A stretch of DNA of 64,000 bases from Oxytricha trifallax (GCA_000711775.1 ARYC01017320.1:1-64000); one strand, 5' to 3'; positions 44,067 through 56,219 are shown, numbered from the stretch's first letter. Numbers and translations: made by a program. Notes: generated from the sequence alone by a model not told the origin.

Positions 44067-44872
44067 GGAAGGAATAAGCCAACTGTATAATTTGTTAATA
44101 GTCATCAAGTTATCTTACCATGTAAAGTTAGGATAAATACACCTCCTAGTAGCAACTAGGCATATTAAGTCAGAAGGAATTGAAAAGATTGAGACTAAAC
44201 AAAAATAACTTGAAATTCAGAACCCTAAAGATATTAATAATAAAATTTTTGAAAAATGTCACTCAACTCAAAGAAAGCGTGAAAAGGGAGATTATTGAAT
44301 AACTAATTTTTAAAAACATGAAGAAAGTAAACTCAATATTAAATAGGTTCATAGTAACAAAGAAAGCCAAGGATCAAATAAAAAGAAGTAAATAGGAACT
44401 GGAGAAAAGAAGAAACTATTTATAACTAAGAATGTAAAGGATACGATTATAGCCATTATTCAAGAAAGGATAAAAGTTAGTTACGGCATGAGTCATTCTT
44501 GTAATGTTCACAAAACATTCGTAGATTCCTTGCACATGAATAATTGCAACCTCATAAACGGGGCAAGAGACCCTACAAGATTTTCATAGATAGTGAGGAA
44601 CCACAGACTAATTGATCTAGCCAACAAAAAACTTGGCGAAGTGGTTGCAAATATGGTTTGGCTTAACGATAGATAAGAAGACTTGAGGAGTATGAATATT
44701 ATTTAAAAATCAAAAAGTAACTTAAGATTTCATACGTTAAAAGACAACAAATAAAGACGGGTCAAGATTTAACGTAGAAGAAGTGATCTAGAATTCAAAC
44801 ATCCATAAAAGGATAATGATACCTTAGGGGTATAAAATGCAAGTAATTCAAAGATTAATAATTAAAATCATA

Positions 44873-45175
44873 AATTATTGAAAATTAAAATAGTGAAGCT
44901 AATAACAATTAATTTTAAGAAAAATCAAGAAAGATCAACCAAATGGAAGAAAACAAAAGCAAATCACACCAACACAAACATCACCAAAATCATTACAAAA
45001 ATGGTGAAAACCAGAGATATTAAAAGGGACACGGTAAAGCAGAGTTCTGGCAAAGGATTCATGCACAGAGCCAAAAGTAAGGACCAGGTGACCCTAGGGA
45101 TCACAGAGAACAAACATAAGAAGTTCCGCTAAACAAGTAAATGGGGTTTATGAGCAGTGGGTAATCAAACCCCAG
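44873..45175 (+). pseudogene. LINE ORF1 N-terminal part, copy B
   Basis: Same H/Q/K-rich frame as copy A. The base sequence is nearly identical over this stretch, so copies A and B parted recently. Confidence 0.5.
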
Positions 45176-45180
45176 CAAGA

Positions 45181-46196
45181 GGATATATGATTTATAATAG
45201 GAAATTAATTAATTTAATCAAAAACTTAATATATTAAAAGGTATTCTAACTAATCAAACGCAGGTGGAGGTACAACACTCACATAAAATTTAAGTTTCAA
45301 AAAAGATAAAAGAGTAATTTTTTCTGCAATAAGGTGATTGTAAATATATTATTAATCTAAATCATGAATTTAATTTGTCTTCAAATATATTAATTTATCA
45401 AATATTAAAAAAAGTAGATTTCTTAGGTTTCGAACTTTATTCAAATGAATTAGAGGCCTACGCGTGTCCCATATGAACATAGTTATAATTTTTGATTTTT
45501 AATATCTATTTCTTACTATATATCCCTAAAAATTAAAATCCTGATCTATTATTCCATGCTAATGTATTCAGGTGCGAAATTCTTCAAAAATAAAGAGGAA
45601 AAGCTAATAAGTTAAGAAAAGTTCATAAATAGAAAAACACTGGTACAATTTACATTTCACTAACTGTCCAAAGATGTTCTGATTAAATCGAGATGAAAGT
45701 TAATAATGCCTCCCCTACAGGAAAATTAGAGAATCAGATAAATTTAGAGATCAAACCTTAAATTCTATTAATTTTTAATGAGTCCAAGTTTTACTCACTT
45801 CTCCTTAATCCCTTTCATGAGTAAGTGCTTCAAAATGCGAAAATTATTTTTATTAATAAGTTCTAAAATAGCAATTTATATATTCCTGATTTAAAATACG
45901 AGTAATTAGATTAATAATTGTTATTCACTCAATTTTTCATATTCTTTTATATTAAAAGTTTTTTTTTTAGCGGTCCTACCTGGTAGGACCTGGGGTGTCA
46001 GCAGACTGAAGCTTCGCAAGGCTACACTTGGAGAGGACAGGGGAGTAAATAGGATGAGATGAAGATAATGATGATGAGGAAGAAGAAGATGAAACTGCTT
46101 TTAGAGAGATTTCCATTTTTGATTAGACTTAAAAGTATTAGTATTAAAGTTAATTAAAAAAATAATAAATTAAAGTTTTTGTATTATAAATTATAA
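45181..46196. mobile_element. About 1-kb insert in LINE B with short terminal repeats
   Basis: LINE A reads through AGCAAGAGAATTAATGAGAC, while LINE B is interrupted at that point by about 1016 bp. The insert starts near ATATATGATTTATAATA and ends near TATTATAAATTATA, a short imperfect inverted repeat. Most of it is AT-rich. At 45970-46110 a GC-rich patch includes the palindrome GGTCCTACCTGGTAGGACC and then an acidic open stretch (DNDDEEEEDETAFREI). This could be a small mobile element carrying a gene end, or an IES. Family unknown. Confidence 0.55.
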
Positions 46197-46401
46197 TTAA
46201 TGAGACATAACCACGAAGGACCTAATTCAATGTACTCATAGACTAGATGAAAGTCAAATTACTGATTGATATGGATGAAGTCACTTGCTAAGAGTTTGAC
46301 AAAATCATAATCACGAAGAAGGAGTGGTGCAAAAAAACTACTAGACTTGTAACCATAGTGTGCTACCTCAGCACAAGAAACCAGATGAGAAAGCAATAGT
46401 A

Positions 46402-46805
46402 TTGTAGGAATACATTTGATTTGGGAAAATAAATAATAAATTTTTAAAATTTGTGGCAGTTGACTTTCTGGAAACCTAGACAGTATGGTACTTGTTTGAA
46501 AGAGAATTCAAAATCAGCTGGACTTTACTATTGGCGGTACCCGTCTATCTCATCCCTGAAGCGAGTTAACACGACTTTATTTTTTTGTGATTTGTTTTGT
46601 TGATTTTAATGCAAAAAGTAAAGTCGAGTTAACTCGCTTCAGGGATGCGATAGACGGGTACCGCCAATAGTAAAGTCCAGCTGATTTTGAATTCTCTTTC
46701 AAACAAGTACCATACTGTCTAGGTTTCCAGAAAGTCAACTGCCACAAATTTTAATTATTAATTATTTATTTATTTTTTATTTTCCCAAATCATGTATTCC
46801 TACAA
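46402..46805. mobile_element. Foldback MITE copy 1 (404 bp)
   Basis: Long inverted arms ending TTGTAGGAATACATTTGAT, flanked by TA at 46400-46401 and 46806-46807. LINE A at about 37672 has the empty site AATAGTACAGAG with a single TA, proving TA duplication on insertion. The arms are almost perfect, with a loop of about 40-50 nt near 46590. No coding. Confidence 0.85.
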
Positions 46806-46809
46806 TACA

Positions 46810-48050
46810 GAGATTTACCTACAAATAATGCCAGATAAAACGGTGCAAAATAGTGGGAAATTTGGACAGAGAAACAACAAGAGCACTGGAGGGAAATCAA
46901 CGATAAGTGGCAACATGCCAATATAATACCAGGAAAACATATCAAAGAGATCACAATGGAGGTATGTTAAGAATAAGTGAAAGAGGCACAAAGAAGAAAA
47001 TTCACACCTAATTCTTCAACCTATTGTTTTGGGCGATAAATTAATCCAACAAATTTGAGAAATATGCCAGGATGACTAAATGGAAGCGTGACAACAACAG
47101 TTTTGAAGAGATTCAGGAGAAATCAGAAGTATCATAATCCCAGTAAGTGCCAAGGAAGTATCAGGAATTGTAGAAACTGGGTGATTCTGAGAATCACAGA
47201 GGATACAAAGGTTGTTGAGATGTATGGCTCAAGGCGAACAGCGGGAGCCTAGCAGTGATCTAGAAGTGTATACACCAAATCAGCCAACTCTTGAAGGAGA
47301 CTGTGGGCAAAGAAATCGCAGTGAACAGAATCACATGTAAACCTGAGATCAACCAGGTTACTAATCCAGAGGACTGCGGAGTAATGTCCATACTAATGAC
47401 AAATCACTTAGTCCCCGAGCTACAAGGAGAACCAATCTTCTAGATATTTTCCAAAGATTGGATGAAATCTAAATGTATTACCTGGCATTCAATCTAGAAG
47501 TGGGACGTATCTAGAGATTGGCAAATCAGGAATCACCGTAAATTCAGAGGAAACTGAGTAAGTGGTTGAGAAGATAAATGAAGAATTATGGCAGTTGGCG
47601 AATGATGAGAAAGGAACTGAAACAACCTATATGAAGTCTCACGTTGATATATGGGATGAGAGGATTCTGGAGAACGACAACAAAATGGAGATGGTTGATC
47701 ACCAATATGGTCATGAAGACTATTTCAACGATGCAGAGTAGGACTTAGTGGAAGCAGAAAGCTTCTTATACTTCCAGGAGAGAAAAGGGAAAGGATGGAG
47801 TTAACCTAGACCGGAGGATCATCAAAAGTAAAACTCTTCCTGAGCTCTATCTAAGCCAAACCAAATTGGTTCTTAGAGAGATGAGGATAAAAAGAAAGGA
47901 AGCGATGGAGAAGAGGAATGAACAGGCAAAATTAACAAAGATGAGTAAATTTACAGGTTGAATGAGTAGGAAGCAGCTACAGAGAAGAAAGAGAGATGTC
48001 TCTAAATTGAGTAATGAATTACTATGCAGAATATATTTACGAAGGATTTA
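46810..48050 (+). pseudogene. LINE ORF1 distal region with Ulp1-like blocks, copy B
   Basis: Repeats the blocks seen in copy A, including NWVILRITEDTKVVEMYGS and NPEDCGVMSILMTNHL (about 47150-47440). That both copies keep the same substitutions at the catalytic His and Asp positions means the change preceded the duplication or is native to the element. Confidence 0.45.
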
Positions 48051-48589
48051 TTATCACATTTATTTAACCTTTTAGTAACCACCCATCTATCTATCTAAAA
48101 ATTAAATTAATTAACTTAAAAAGAGAGAAATGTTTAACAATTAAAGAGGACGGGAAAAATGGAACCAGAGATGTAAACAACCAATGGGAGGAGAAGATTA
48201 CCAATTTTACTCATAAAATAGTGGTTATGGAGAGAAACCCTCAACCTAGAAAACATTAGAAAAATACTTTGAAAATACAAAATTAAAATCGTAAAATTTT
48301 ACATTTCAAAACCAGAATATTTAGGAATAACAAAACAATTTGGAAAAACATTACAAAAAATTACGATCAAAATTGACAATAGCCGTTAGCTTGTATTTTA
48401 TTAACCCGTTAAAGAAGCTGAAGGATGGGTGAGAAGAAATGAGATGTTCGCAGAAAGATAGCGAACTAAGAGGAGAGAATAGATTATTAATAAAAAAGAC
48501 AAGGGAATACGGAGACATTAGAAATGAGACTGTGCCTGTAGAAATCACAATTTATAAAAGGGAATTGATAAATTTAAATGAAATGATTA

Positions 48590-49006
48590 TTGTAGGAATA
48601 CATTTGATTTGGGAAAATAAATTAATAATTATTAAATAAGGAATCAAATTCCTGGCAGTTAACTTTCTGGAAACCTAGACAATATGGTACTTGTTCGATA
48701 GAGAATTCAAAATTAGCTGGACTTTGCAATTGGCGGTATGCCTCTATCGCATCCTTAAAGAGAGTTAACTGGACTTTAATTTTGGTTGATTTGTTTAGTT
48801 GATTTTAATGGTCAAATTAAAGTCCAGTTAACTCTCTTCAAGGATGCGATAGAGGCATACCGCCAATAGCAAAGTCCAGCTAATTTTGAATTCTCTATCG
48901 AACAAGTACCATATTGTCTAGGTTTCCAGGAATTTAACTGCCAGGAATTTAATTCCTTATTAAATAATTATTAATTTATTTTCCCAAATCAAATGTATTC
49001 CTCCAA
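48590..49006. mobile_element. Foldback MITE copy 2 (417 bp)
   Basis: Same family as copy 1 (ends TTGTAGGAATACATTTGAT and its complement with one mismatch), flanked by TA at 48588-48589 and 49007-49008. LINE A near 39455 has the empty site with one TA. Confidence 0.85.
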
Positions 49007-49314
49007 TATTTAAGAAAAAGGAAACCTATAGAGATTAACGCTGATGGAGCGGTTACACTCACAAAAATTTAAGTTACAAAAACATATCCAATTTATTTTT
49101 TTATAGAGGCTCAACCAAGTATGAGCCGATGTATCACCAGACAGACAAGTAGAACTAAACGATTCAATGAAATTAAGAAGCAAATTTTCGACTATCTTAA
49201 GAAGAGAGGTTAGGCTAGGTAACGTTCTTATATTTTATATTCTGATTATTTTAATAAGTATTTTGTTAAGCTCATTAAATTTTCATTTTAATATAAATAT
49301 TTTCACATATTTTT

Positions 49315-50935
49315 CATCAATATTAGAGGGTTGAACTCAAAACTCAAGCAGAACCAACTGTTGAAAGATATAGAAGGCAAAAACCCAGATTTCATAGGAC
49401 TTGTACAAACAAGACTCTATAGGTTGATTGGAATTAATGATTAGAAAATAGCATTAAATTAACTAGAGAGAAAAGGAGGATTTCTAGTGTTAAAAAGTGG
49501 AAAGTATGAAGAAAAAAAATAAAAGATTTAAAGTAATTCATTGTATGGAACATCTTTAACGTAGGTGGATTCCCACTCCTCATTTTAACACCATATATAC
49601 CCCCAATTTTGGAACGAAGAAGTAAATGAATAAAAAACAGCCTGACTTACATGATTAAATCATTGAAATAGAATGCCAGAAACAGAGAAGAATAGTGATG
49701 GGAGACTTTAACTTTCACATTAAAGACCTGGGGAAAAGATTAAACAAAGAAGGGTTGAAAGAATCTATTCAGGAAAGAATAGAAACTCATACAAAGAGAA
49801 ACTAACTTAATTGAATTTTCACAAATGTAGAGACAATCAACTGGGTAACATATCAACTTACACTAACCGATCACAAGCTAGTTTAAGTAAACATCAGAAT
49901 AAATGACCAAGATGAAGACATGAAATTGACAGACAGGGAAAGGATGATTAGAATATCAGATATCAGGAAGTAATGTTGAAAAACATTCATCAAAGAAGGG
50001 AGAGATATTTTCACTAATGGATCTTATAATCCAATTGATAAATGGTTTGCAGATAAATAGAAATTCAAGCAAGAGGGAAAAATTGGTACCAACAGCCACC
50101 AAAGGTTCTAAAAACATTAAGTCGAACGTGACCAATGTATTCTAAGAATTGAAGATCAAATGGAGAGAAGCAATCAACGACTTAGAGTAATGTTTAGACA
50201 AATATGATTTAAAAAGATTCTTTTTTATGGGGAAGTCACAAACGAAGAGCTAAAAAGATTCATAGCCAATTATAGGACTTACGATTAAAGACGAAAGAGT
50301 AGAAGCAGAAGAAGGCACGAGAAAAAACGCCGAAGAGTTATACAGTTAAATATTCAAAGACAAAAGAGAACACAAATGGTGGAGATAAAAAAATATATAA
50401 TAGTGTTGGACGAACAATAAACAGAGAAATTTTGTGAACAAAAGGACGTCGAACAAAGTATATAATAACGCAACTTCAATAAAGCAATAGGTCTAGATGG
50501 ATTTGATGGAAAACTATTGATCAAATCTTAGAAAATGCAAGAAAAAGTCTGTCAAAATATAACAATATGGGTCAACGATAGAAAGATTCCCCATACATCA
50601 AAGAGGGAAAGCTGATTCATCTAAGTAAAGACCAAAAGGAATCATACTCTGAATTTATCAACACAAGACCAATAGAAGTCAACTCCCATCTAGGAAAAAT
50701 TGTGAAAAAAGTTATTATAAACAAATCAATGAAAACAAAATGGGTTGCTTTAAACAGTAAACTACCAAAATGGTTTCAAAAAAAGTAAAAGTACTCGTAT
50801 TAATCTGATAAGACTCCTTGAGCACATTAAATAGTCCAGGAGAAAGAGCAAAAAAGAGAGTCGTGCTTACTAATAGATCTATAAAAAACATATTAATCAG
50901 TCTAGAAAGTCAAACTAATATTAATTCTATGAAGA
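49315..50935 (+). pseudogene. LINE ORF2 endonuclease and partial RT, copy B
   Basis: INIRGLNSKLKQNQLLKDIE, GDFNFHIKDLG and LTDHKLVQVNI show the endonuclease. FNKAIGLDGFDGKLL is the first RT block kept. The rest of RT is lost to the TBE-C insertion. Frames are broken. Confidence 0.65.
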
Positions 50936-51063
50936 ATAAAACCCCGAAACCTCTTTCAGTAGTTTGATTGATAAAAGTATACTATTAGTGCATACTTTAT
51001 TAGGGTTTTAATAGGGTTTATGTAGGGGTTTAATGTTTAAATATTAGTATTTTAAGTGAGTAA

Positions 51064-52110
51064 ATGCGAGGTTTGGGGTCAGTTTATGACAGTGAGTATA
51101 TAGATTTATTGTTTAAGTTGCGGTATGGATGTGATGAATATAGTAAATAACTCAAGCCTGTTCTGAATTATATGTCTATAGCAAGGCTAATCCATAAATC
51201 TCCAGCAACTGTGAGATCTCACTGTCTATTAGCATTGAATTTAAAGAGATAGCATCTTAATTATAAGTCTAAGAGACCCTTAAAATTTTAGCAGCATCAT
51301 ATTGAATATCTTATTAATGATAAGACTCTTAAATACTGGGCTCATTTCTCTCTGGCCTAGAGGGCTGTGATGTTTCACCAATTTCCTGAGCTTCACATAT
51401 CTGCTTAATCGATAGCTAGATGATATAAAAAGAACGGAATATCTTACAAGACAGTCAATCGCATTAAGAGAGTGATTGACTTTAATGTTCCATTTCTAAG
51501 ACTAATTTAAATTATATATTCTATTAAATGCAGAGGTCTTAAGAGTATAATATAAAGTTCATACATGATGATGAAGCTGTATTTACATTCAATACCTTTA
51601 TATCAAGGTCTTGGTACAAGAGGTATAGTAATATAGAAGTATATGATTAAAAGGTTAAGGTTTAAACTCATGCTATTCTTGGTGGAATAAGTGAAGATAG
51701 TGGCCTCGAGACTTATGTTATTCACCCTCGTTCTATAAAGACTGAATAATATATTAAGTTCTTGCAATAACTCAGAGATAAGTACGCGGACTAAGAGATT
51801 ATTCTATTCGTTGATAACTTGTCAGTTCATAAAACAAAAGACTCAAAGAAAGAATATGAAAGGCTAAATATAACACCTGCATTTAATGTTCCTTACAGCT
51901 CTTAGTTCAATGGAATTGAATTATATTGGGGGTTATTGAAAGGTCATTATAAGAAATTGTTGCTCTCCCATCTGATGCACGACTTGAAGATAGATACAGT
52001 AGATTTTATTAAGAGTGCTGCTAAGAGAGTCAGCGATGATAAAGCTAAAGTATGTGGCAAGAGAAGGGAGATTTTGTGTTTATAAATAAGTTTTAGATTT
52101 AAGCGAATGA
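51064..52110 (+). pseudogene. TBE transposase, copy C
   Basis: ATG 51064 (MRGLGSVYDSEYIDLLFKLR). Catalytic blocks are FIHDDEAVFTFNTF, ILFVDNLSVHKTKDS and SQFNGIELYWGLLK, all three acidic residues kept with DD34E spacing. At the site where copies A, B and D have TGA, this copy has AGA (Arg) in NYKSKRPLKF. A different in-frame TGA follows SAQSIAR, and small shifts lie near 51530, so it is also broken. Confidence 0.7.
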
Positions 52111-52119
52111 ATAAGTTCA

Positions 52120-52790
52120 CATATTAAATTTGCCCGTAAAGGGATTTGACTTCTCTTTCTTTTCTTCCTCTTAAGGCTTGCTTGGGTTCATGTTTCTTCT
52201 CTTAGTGACAGCCCCTACATCTATGTTCAACTTGTCTGGCTTTTAGAAATCTTTGAAGAGTCTCTTACTCAATTCATGCTTTACTTGAGACTTTCTCTCT
52301 CTGTTTAATTTGCTGCGCTCTTTCATCAAGTAAATAGCAGTGCCAGGTTTTTCTATAAAGTTAGAAGACTAAGCTTACTAGAGATGAATGGATGCTTCTG
52401 CAGTTCCTTGAGCCAGATGTCGCTGATTTTAATTCCCTGCTTCTCTTTTTCTTCAGGAGAGATGCTATAGCGTTTCTTGTGAGCTTCTTAAATTTCTTCA
52501 TTTAAGTGCTCGGGTTTCAGAGTTCCAATGACGCCAAAGAAGAAGTTTCTCTCTGGCAACTTATTAGAGAGTTGCAGCTTTGATGGAAGGTAGAGAGCAA
52601 CATCTGGATCACTCATAGCATCATCATAGAGGTTTGTTACTGAAATTTCAGGGTAGTTCTCGATCATTCTGATTTCATTAGACTTAAAAGCTTTTTTCTC
52701 TTCACTTAGAAATGCCTTTAAGAATGATATTTTAGTCCCCTCCTGTGTTGGCAAGAACAATCCAACTATAGTTTATAAGTTAGTGATAAG
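52120..52790 (-). CDS. TBE 22-kDa-type ORF, copy C
   Basis: The minus strand reads MFLPTQEGTKISFLKAFLSE from 52760, continues through a TAA (Gln) at about 52490 into EAHKKRYSISPEEKEKQGIK, and ends in a basic tail. The block ERNFFFGVIGTLKPEHLNEE is the most conserved part across the four copies. The residues upstream of the Met (FLPT) are also conserved, so the true start is probably in an upstream exon. Confidence 0.6.
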
Positions 52791-53000
52791 TAATAACTTA
52801 CCTTGCTATACCAAGTATCTGTAAAGATCTTTTTTAATCTGAATTTTCCTATTAAATCTTGAGATTAAATTCTCTTCATTGCATCATTCATAGATTCCAT
52901 CTTGCTTCCAGTTTCTATAAATTTTTATGAAATTTAAAATTATGGATATCAATTCTGAACTTACTAAAGTTTTACTCCTAAATAGGGAGATACACATGGA

Positions 53001-53289
53001 GGTCAACCTGAATAAGATAAATAGATAAAGATGGAGGAACCTTATCCAAATTTCAGAGTTTGACTTACATTTTTATCAAACTTTCTCCATTAAATTGCTC
53101 CTAATAATAATTAATTTAATTTGGTGGTGCTCCTAATTTATTTAAAACTTAATTAGGATGTTAAATTAAAGTTCTAAACCGTATTAGGTGGTGCATTAAA
53201 AAAATTAAATTTTAAAACCTCCCCTCCTATATTTACAAGAACATATTTAGGAGCACTACCTAACTTCACAAAACAAATTTAGGTGCATT
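53001..53289. other. AT-rich spacer with GGTGCTCCTAA repeats
   Basis: Short inverted and direct copies of GGTGCTCCTAATTTA and TTTAGGAGCACTACC lie here. No coding. It may belong to TBE-C or to sequence inserted in it. Confidence 0.4.
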
Positions 53290-53391
53290 CAAAACCCCAA
53301 AACCCCTTAGTGAGGTTTATAAGTGCTTTGATTTGTAGGGTATAGTTGGGGTCTTATTGGGGTTAGTAGAGAAATTAGGTCAAATTGCAAA

Positions 53392-54456
53392 ATGATAAAT
53401 AGAAATTAGCGAAATTTAGGGTCTATTTATGATGAGTAATATTTAGATTTACTGCTTAAGCTTAGGAATGGTAAAAGTATTAATATAGACTAAATCAAAC
53501 CAGTATTGAATTATACAGCTATAGCAAGACTCTTACGCAATAGTGCCTCAACTGTTATGTATCATTGCTTATTAGCTGTTTAGCATTATACCTCAGGCTC
53601 TTGAAAACATCCTGCAAGAAAATAAAAGTTCACTCAGACCCATATTGACTACCTCTGTGACTCTAAGACTTTAAAGTATTGGGCTCACTTTCCTCTTGAC
53701 TAACGAGCTGTCATGTTTCATCGCAAGTTTCCTGACATGCGTATCTCTCCTTAGACTATAGCTAATATTTATAGAAGAAATGGCATTACTTTCAAGACTG
53801 TCAACAGAGTGAAGAGAGTAATTGATTTTACAGTGCCATTTTATAGTAATAATTTAAACTTTATATATGATTAAATGCAGAGAGCTATTGATAATAACAT
53901 CAAGTTCATAAACGCTGATGAAGCTGTGTTTACCTTCAACACCTTTATTAATAAGTCTTGGTATAAGAAGTATGATAATATAGAAGTCTACGACTAGAAA
54001 GTAAAGGTTGTAACCCATGCAATTTTAGCAGGTATTAGTGAAGACTCTCGCTTAGAAAGTTATGTAATTCATCCTCGCTCTATTAAGCGAGATTAGTACA
54101 TAGAATTCCTACATAAGCTGAGAGATAAATACAACGATTAAGAGATCATCCTGTTTGCTGACAACCTCTCAGTTCATAAGACTAAGGAGTCTAAGAAAGC
54201 TTATGAAGAGTTAAACATTAATCTTGTTTAAAACGTTCCTTACAGCCCACAGTTTAATGCAATCGAATTCTACTGGAGTTAAATCAAGAATCACTACAAG
54301 AAACTGCTGCTGTATCACCTAATGCATGACTTGCCTATAGATACAGTAGACTTGATTCAGAGTAGCTGCAAGAGAGTAAGCATAGATAAAACAACAGTTT
54401 GTGCGAGAGAAGGAAGAATGAATGTTTATAAATAAGTTTTAGATTTAAATGAATGA
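53392..54456 (+). pseudogene. TBE transposase, copy D
   Basis: ATG 53392 (MINRNQRNLGSIYDEQYLDL) to TGA 54454-54456 in one frame apart from a TGA after HYTSGS. Catalytic blocks: FINADEAVFTFNTF, ILFADNLSVHKTKES and PQFNAIEFYWSQIK, with 34 residues between the last two. Apart from the TGA the frame is intact, so this is the best-kept TBE transposase here. Confidence 0.75.
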
Positions 54457-54479
54457 ATATGTTCACATATTAAATTAAC

Positions 54480-55096
54480 CCAGAGAGGGATTAGGCTTCT
54501 CTTTCTTCTTCTCTTCTTATGGCTTGCTTGGGCTATATTTCTTCTCTTAGTGCCAGCTCCTGCATCTATGTTCATTTCATCTGGTTTTTGAACATCTTTA
54601 TAAAGTCTCTTGCTCACTTCATGAATAGTCTATGACTTTCTCTCTCTGTGAACCTTCGCATGTTCTTTCATTAAAAATATACCAGTTCAAGGTTTCCCGA
54701 CAAAGTTATATGTCAAAGCTTACTAGAGAGGAAGGGATACTTCTTAAGCTCTGCGAGCCAGGTCTCGCTTATTAGTATGCCTTGCTTCTTCTAATCTTCA
54801 GGAGAAATAGTGTAGCGTTTTTTGTGAGCTTCATCAATGATTTCTCTGAGATAACACTCTCTTAAAGTGCCAAGAACACCAAAGAAGAAGCTCCTATCTG
54901 AAAGCTTGTTAGAGAGTTGTTTCTTGGTAGGAAGATAAACTTCCAACTCTTCATCTTACATCGCATCCTCGTAGAGGTTAGTGACTGAAATCTCTGGGTA
55001 GTTTGGTATATCTATCAACTTTATTTCATTGTTTTTGAAGGCTTTCTTCTCATCGCAGAGTATAGCTTTTAAGAATGAAATTTTGGTACCTTCCAT
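54480..55096 (-). CDS. TBE 22-kDa-type ORF, copy D
   Basis: Minus-strand frame starting MEGTKISFLKAILCDEKKAF at 55096. It has the conserved block RSFFFGVLGTLRECYLREII, then KKRYTISPEDQKKQGILISE, and a tail KKRRRKRSLIPLWVN. An intron-like GTAAGT...ACTATAG lies just upstream of the Met (about 55154-55118), and the codons for FLPT before the Met are conserved in other copies. An upstream first exon is therefore likely. A frame slip may occur near 54690. Unknown role, possibly DNA binding. Confidence 0.6.
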
Positions 55097-55731
55097 CGTT
55101 GGAAGGAATAAACCCACTATAGTATATGATTAAGTATATGTTACATACTTACCATGTTGAGTGAGGCATCAAAAGAGATCCTCCTTGCTTCTGAATTTTG
55201 ATATAATTTCTTAAGCTTCAACTATCTTAATTGCAGTACTTATAGACTCCATCCTTGTTCCTTCTCTTCTTATTGAATTTCAAATATTAATATATAGAGA
55301 TCTGGATCCTACTGCTAAAAAATCTTAGTATTAAATATGGGCTTCTTATAGGAGGTCAACCTAGTAAAGATACGTGGAGAAAGCTGGCAAAAGCTGTAAT
55401 AAACTTCAGTGATGGAGCTCCATTTTAATAAATTTAGATCCATTGAATTAGTACAAAATTTGTTTAAATTTAATTAGTACTGATACTAATTCCGTTTAAT
55501 AATAATTGGTACTAATTTAATAGAACCAAAACTTAATTTGTACCTAGTTTTAAACTAATGAGGTTTTAATCGAAATGTTTCAAAATGGTTCTAAGCCAAA
55601 TTTATACCAGTAATAACCTGAATTTTTTATAAGTTAGAGCCAAAATTAAAAATATTAACTACGAATTTAAAAAATTTATTGTAAAAATTTAAGTATAAAT
55701 ATGAACTCTAACATCTCTAAATCAATCATTA

Positions 55732-56123
55732 TTGTAGGAATTCATTCGAAATTGGAAAAATAATTATAATTAAATTAAATTCAAATCAAAATCTTGGCAG
55801 TTTAAAAGGGCCAATTTAAACGATCTTGGGCTCATTCGATAGAGAATTAAAAAATAGCTGGATTCTTTTATTGCATCCCTGGAGCGAGTTAATTCTAATT
55901 TAATTAAACACATTTAAAAACACTTAAATATACCCTCACATTAAAGTCGAGTTGACTCGCTCCAGGGATGCAATAAAAAGTACTTCCAATAGTAAAGTCA
56001 AGCCATTTTTAATTCTCTATCGAACCCAAGATGGTTTAAATTGACCAACTTTAACTGCCAAGATTTTGATCTGAATTTAATTTAATTATAATTCATTTTC
56101 CAATTTCGAATGTATTCCTATAA
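55732..56123. mobile_element. Foldback MITE copy 3 (392 bp)
   Basis: Third member of the family (TTGTAGGAATTCATTCGA ends), inserted in TBE-D between the 22-kDa-type ORF and the zinc-finger region, flanked by TA. The arms match each other well, including the shared GGAGCGAGTTAA / TTGACTCGCTCC stem. The loop is at about 55900-55945. More diverged from copies 1 and 2 than they are from each other. Confidence 0.8.
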
Positions 56124-56219
56124 TATTGGTGCTGTTCCAACTCCTTTCAAAGTAACTATAATATGGGAGGTTATTAGAGCTTTATAATAGAAATTTAATT
56201 TAAATTTAAACAATGCGGC

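Larger units (their letters stand above)
42258..44135 (+). mobile_element. TBE copy B, left part, inserted in LINE A
   Basis: Begins with a perfect CAAAACCCCAAAACCCC after ATT (42255-42257), inside the 3' part of LINE A. It carries the same left TBE section as copy A and is interrupted at the same point by the same LINE. So the TBE plus its inserted LINE was copied or moved as one piece. Confidence 0.8.
44136..50935 (+). mobile_element. APE-type LINE, copy B, with three insertions
   Basis: Same LINE as copy A. Relative to A it has gained an about 1-kb insert (45181-46196) and two foldback MITEs (46402-46805, 48590-49006). It is cut off by TBE-C at 50936, at the position matching about 41390 in copy A. 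Endonuclease blocks lie at 49315-49930 and RT block A at about 50480-50520, with the catalytic RT blocks missing. Confidence 0.75.
50938..53000 (+). mobile_element. TBE copy C, diverged subfamily, left part
   Basis: Starts AAAACCCCGAAACC after AAT (50935-50937). Its terminal repeat and genes match the other TBEs at protein level but differ widely in bases, so it belongs to another subfamily. It has a transposase, the 22-kDa-type ORF and the beginning of the third ORF (a block with MEVNLNKINRQRWRNL near 52997 matches copy D near 55355). Similarity ends in the AT-rich stretch near 53.0-53.2 kb. Confidence 0.75.

Noticed and set aside
45966-46060. GC-rich hairpin region as a tRNA or small nuclear RNA gene
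   Set aside because: No cloverleaf, A/B box or known snRNA motif could be laid out, only one short palindrome.
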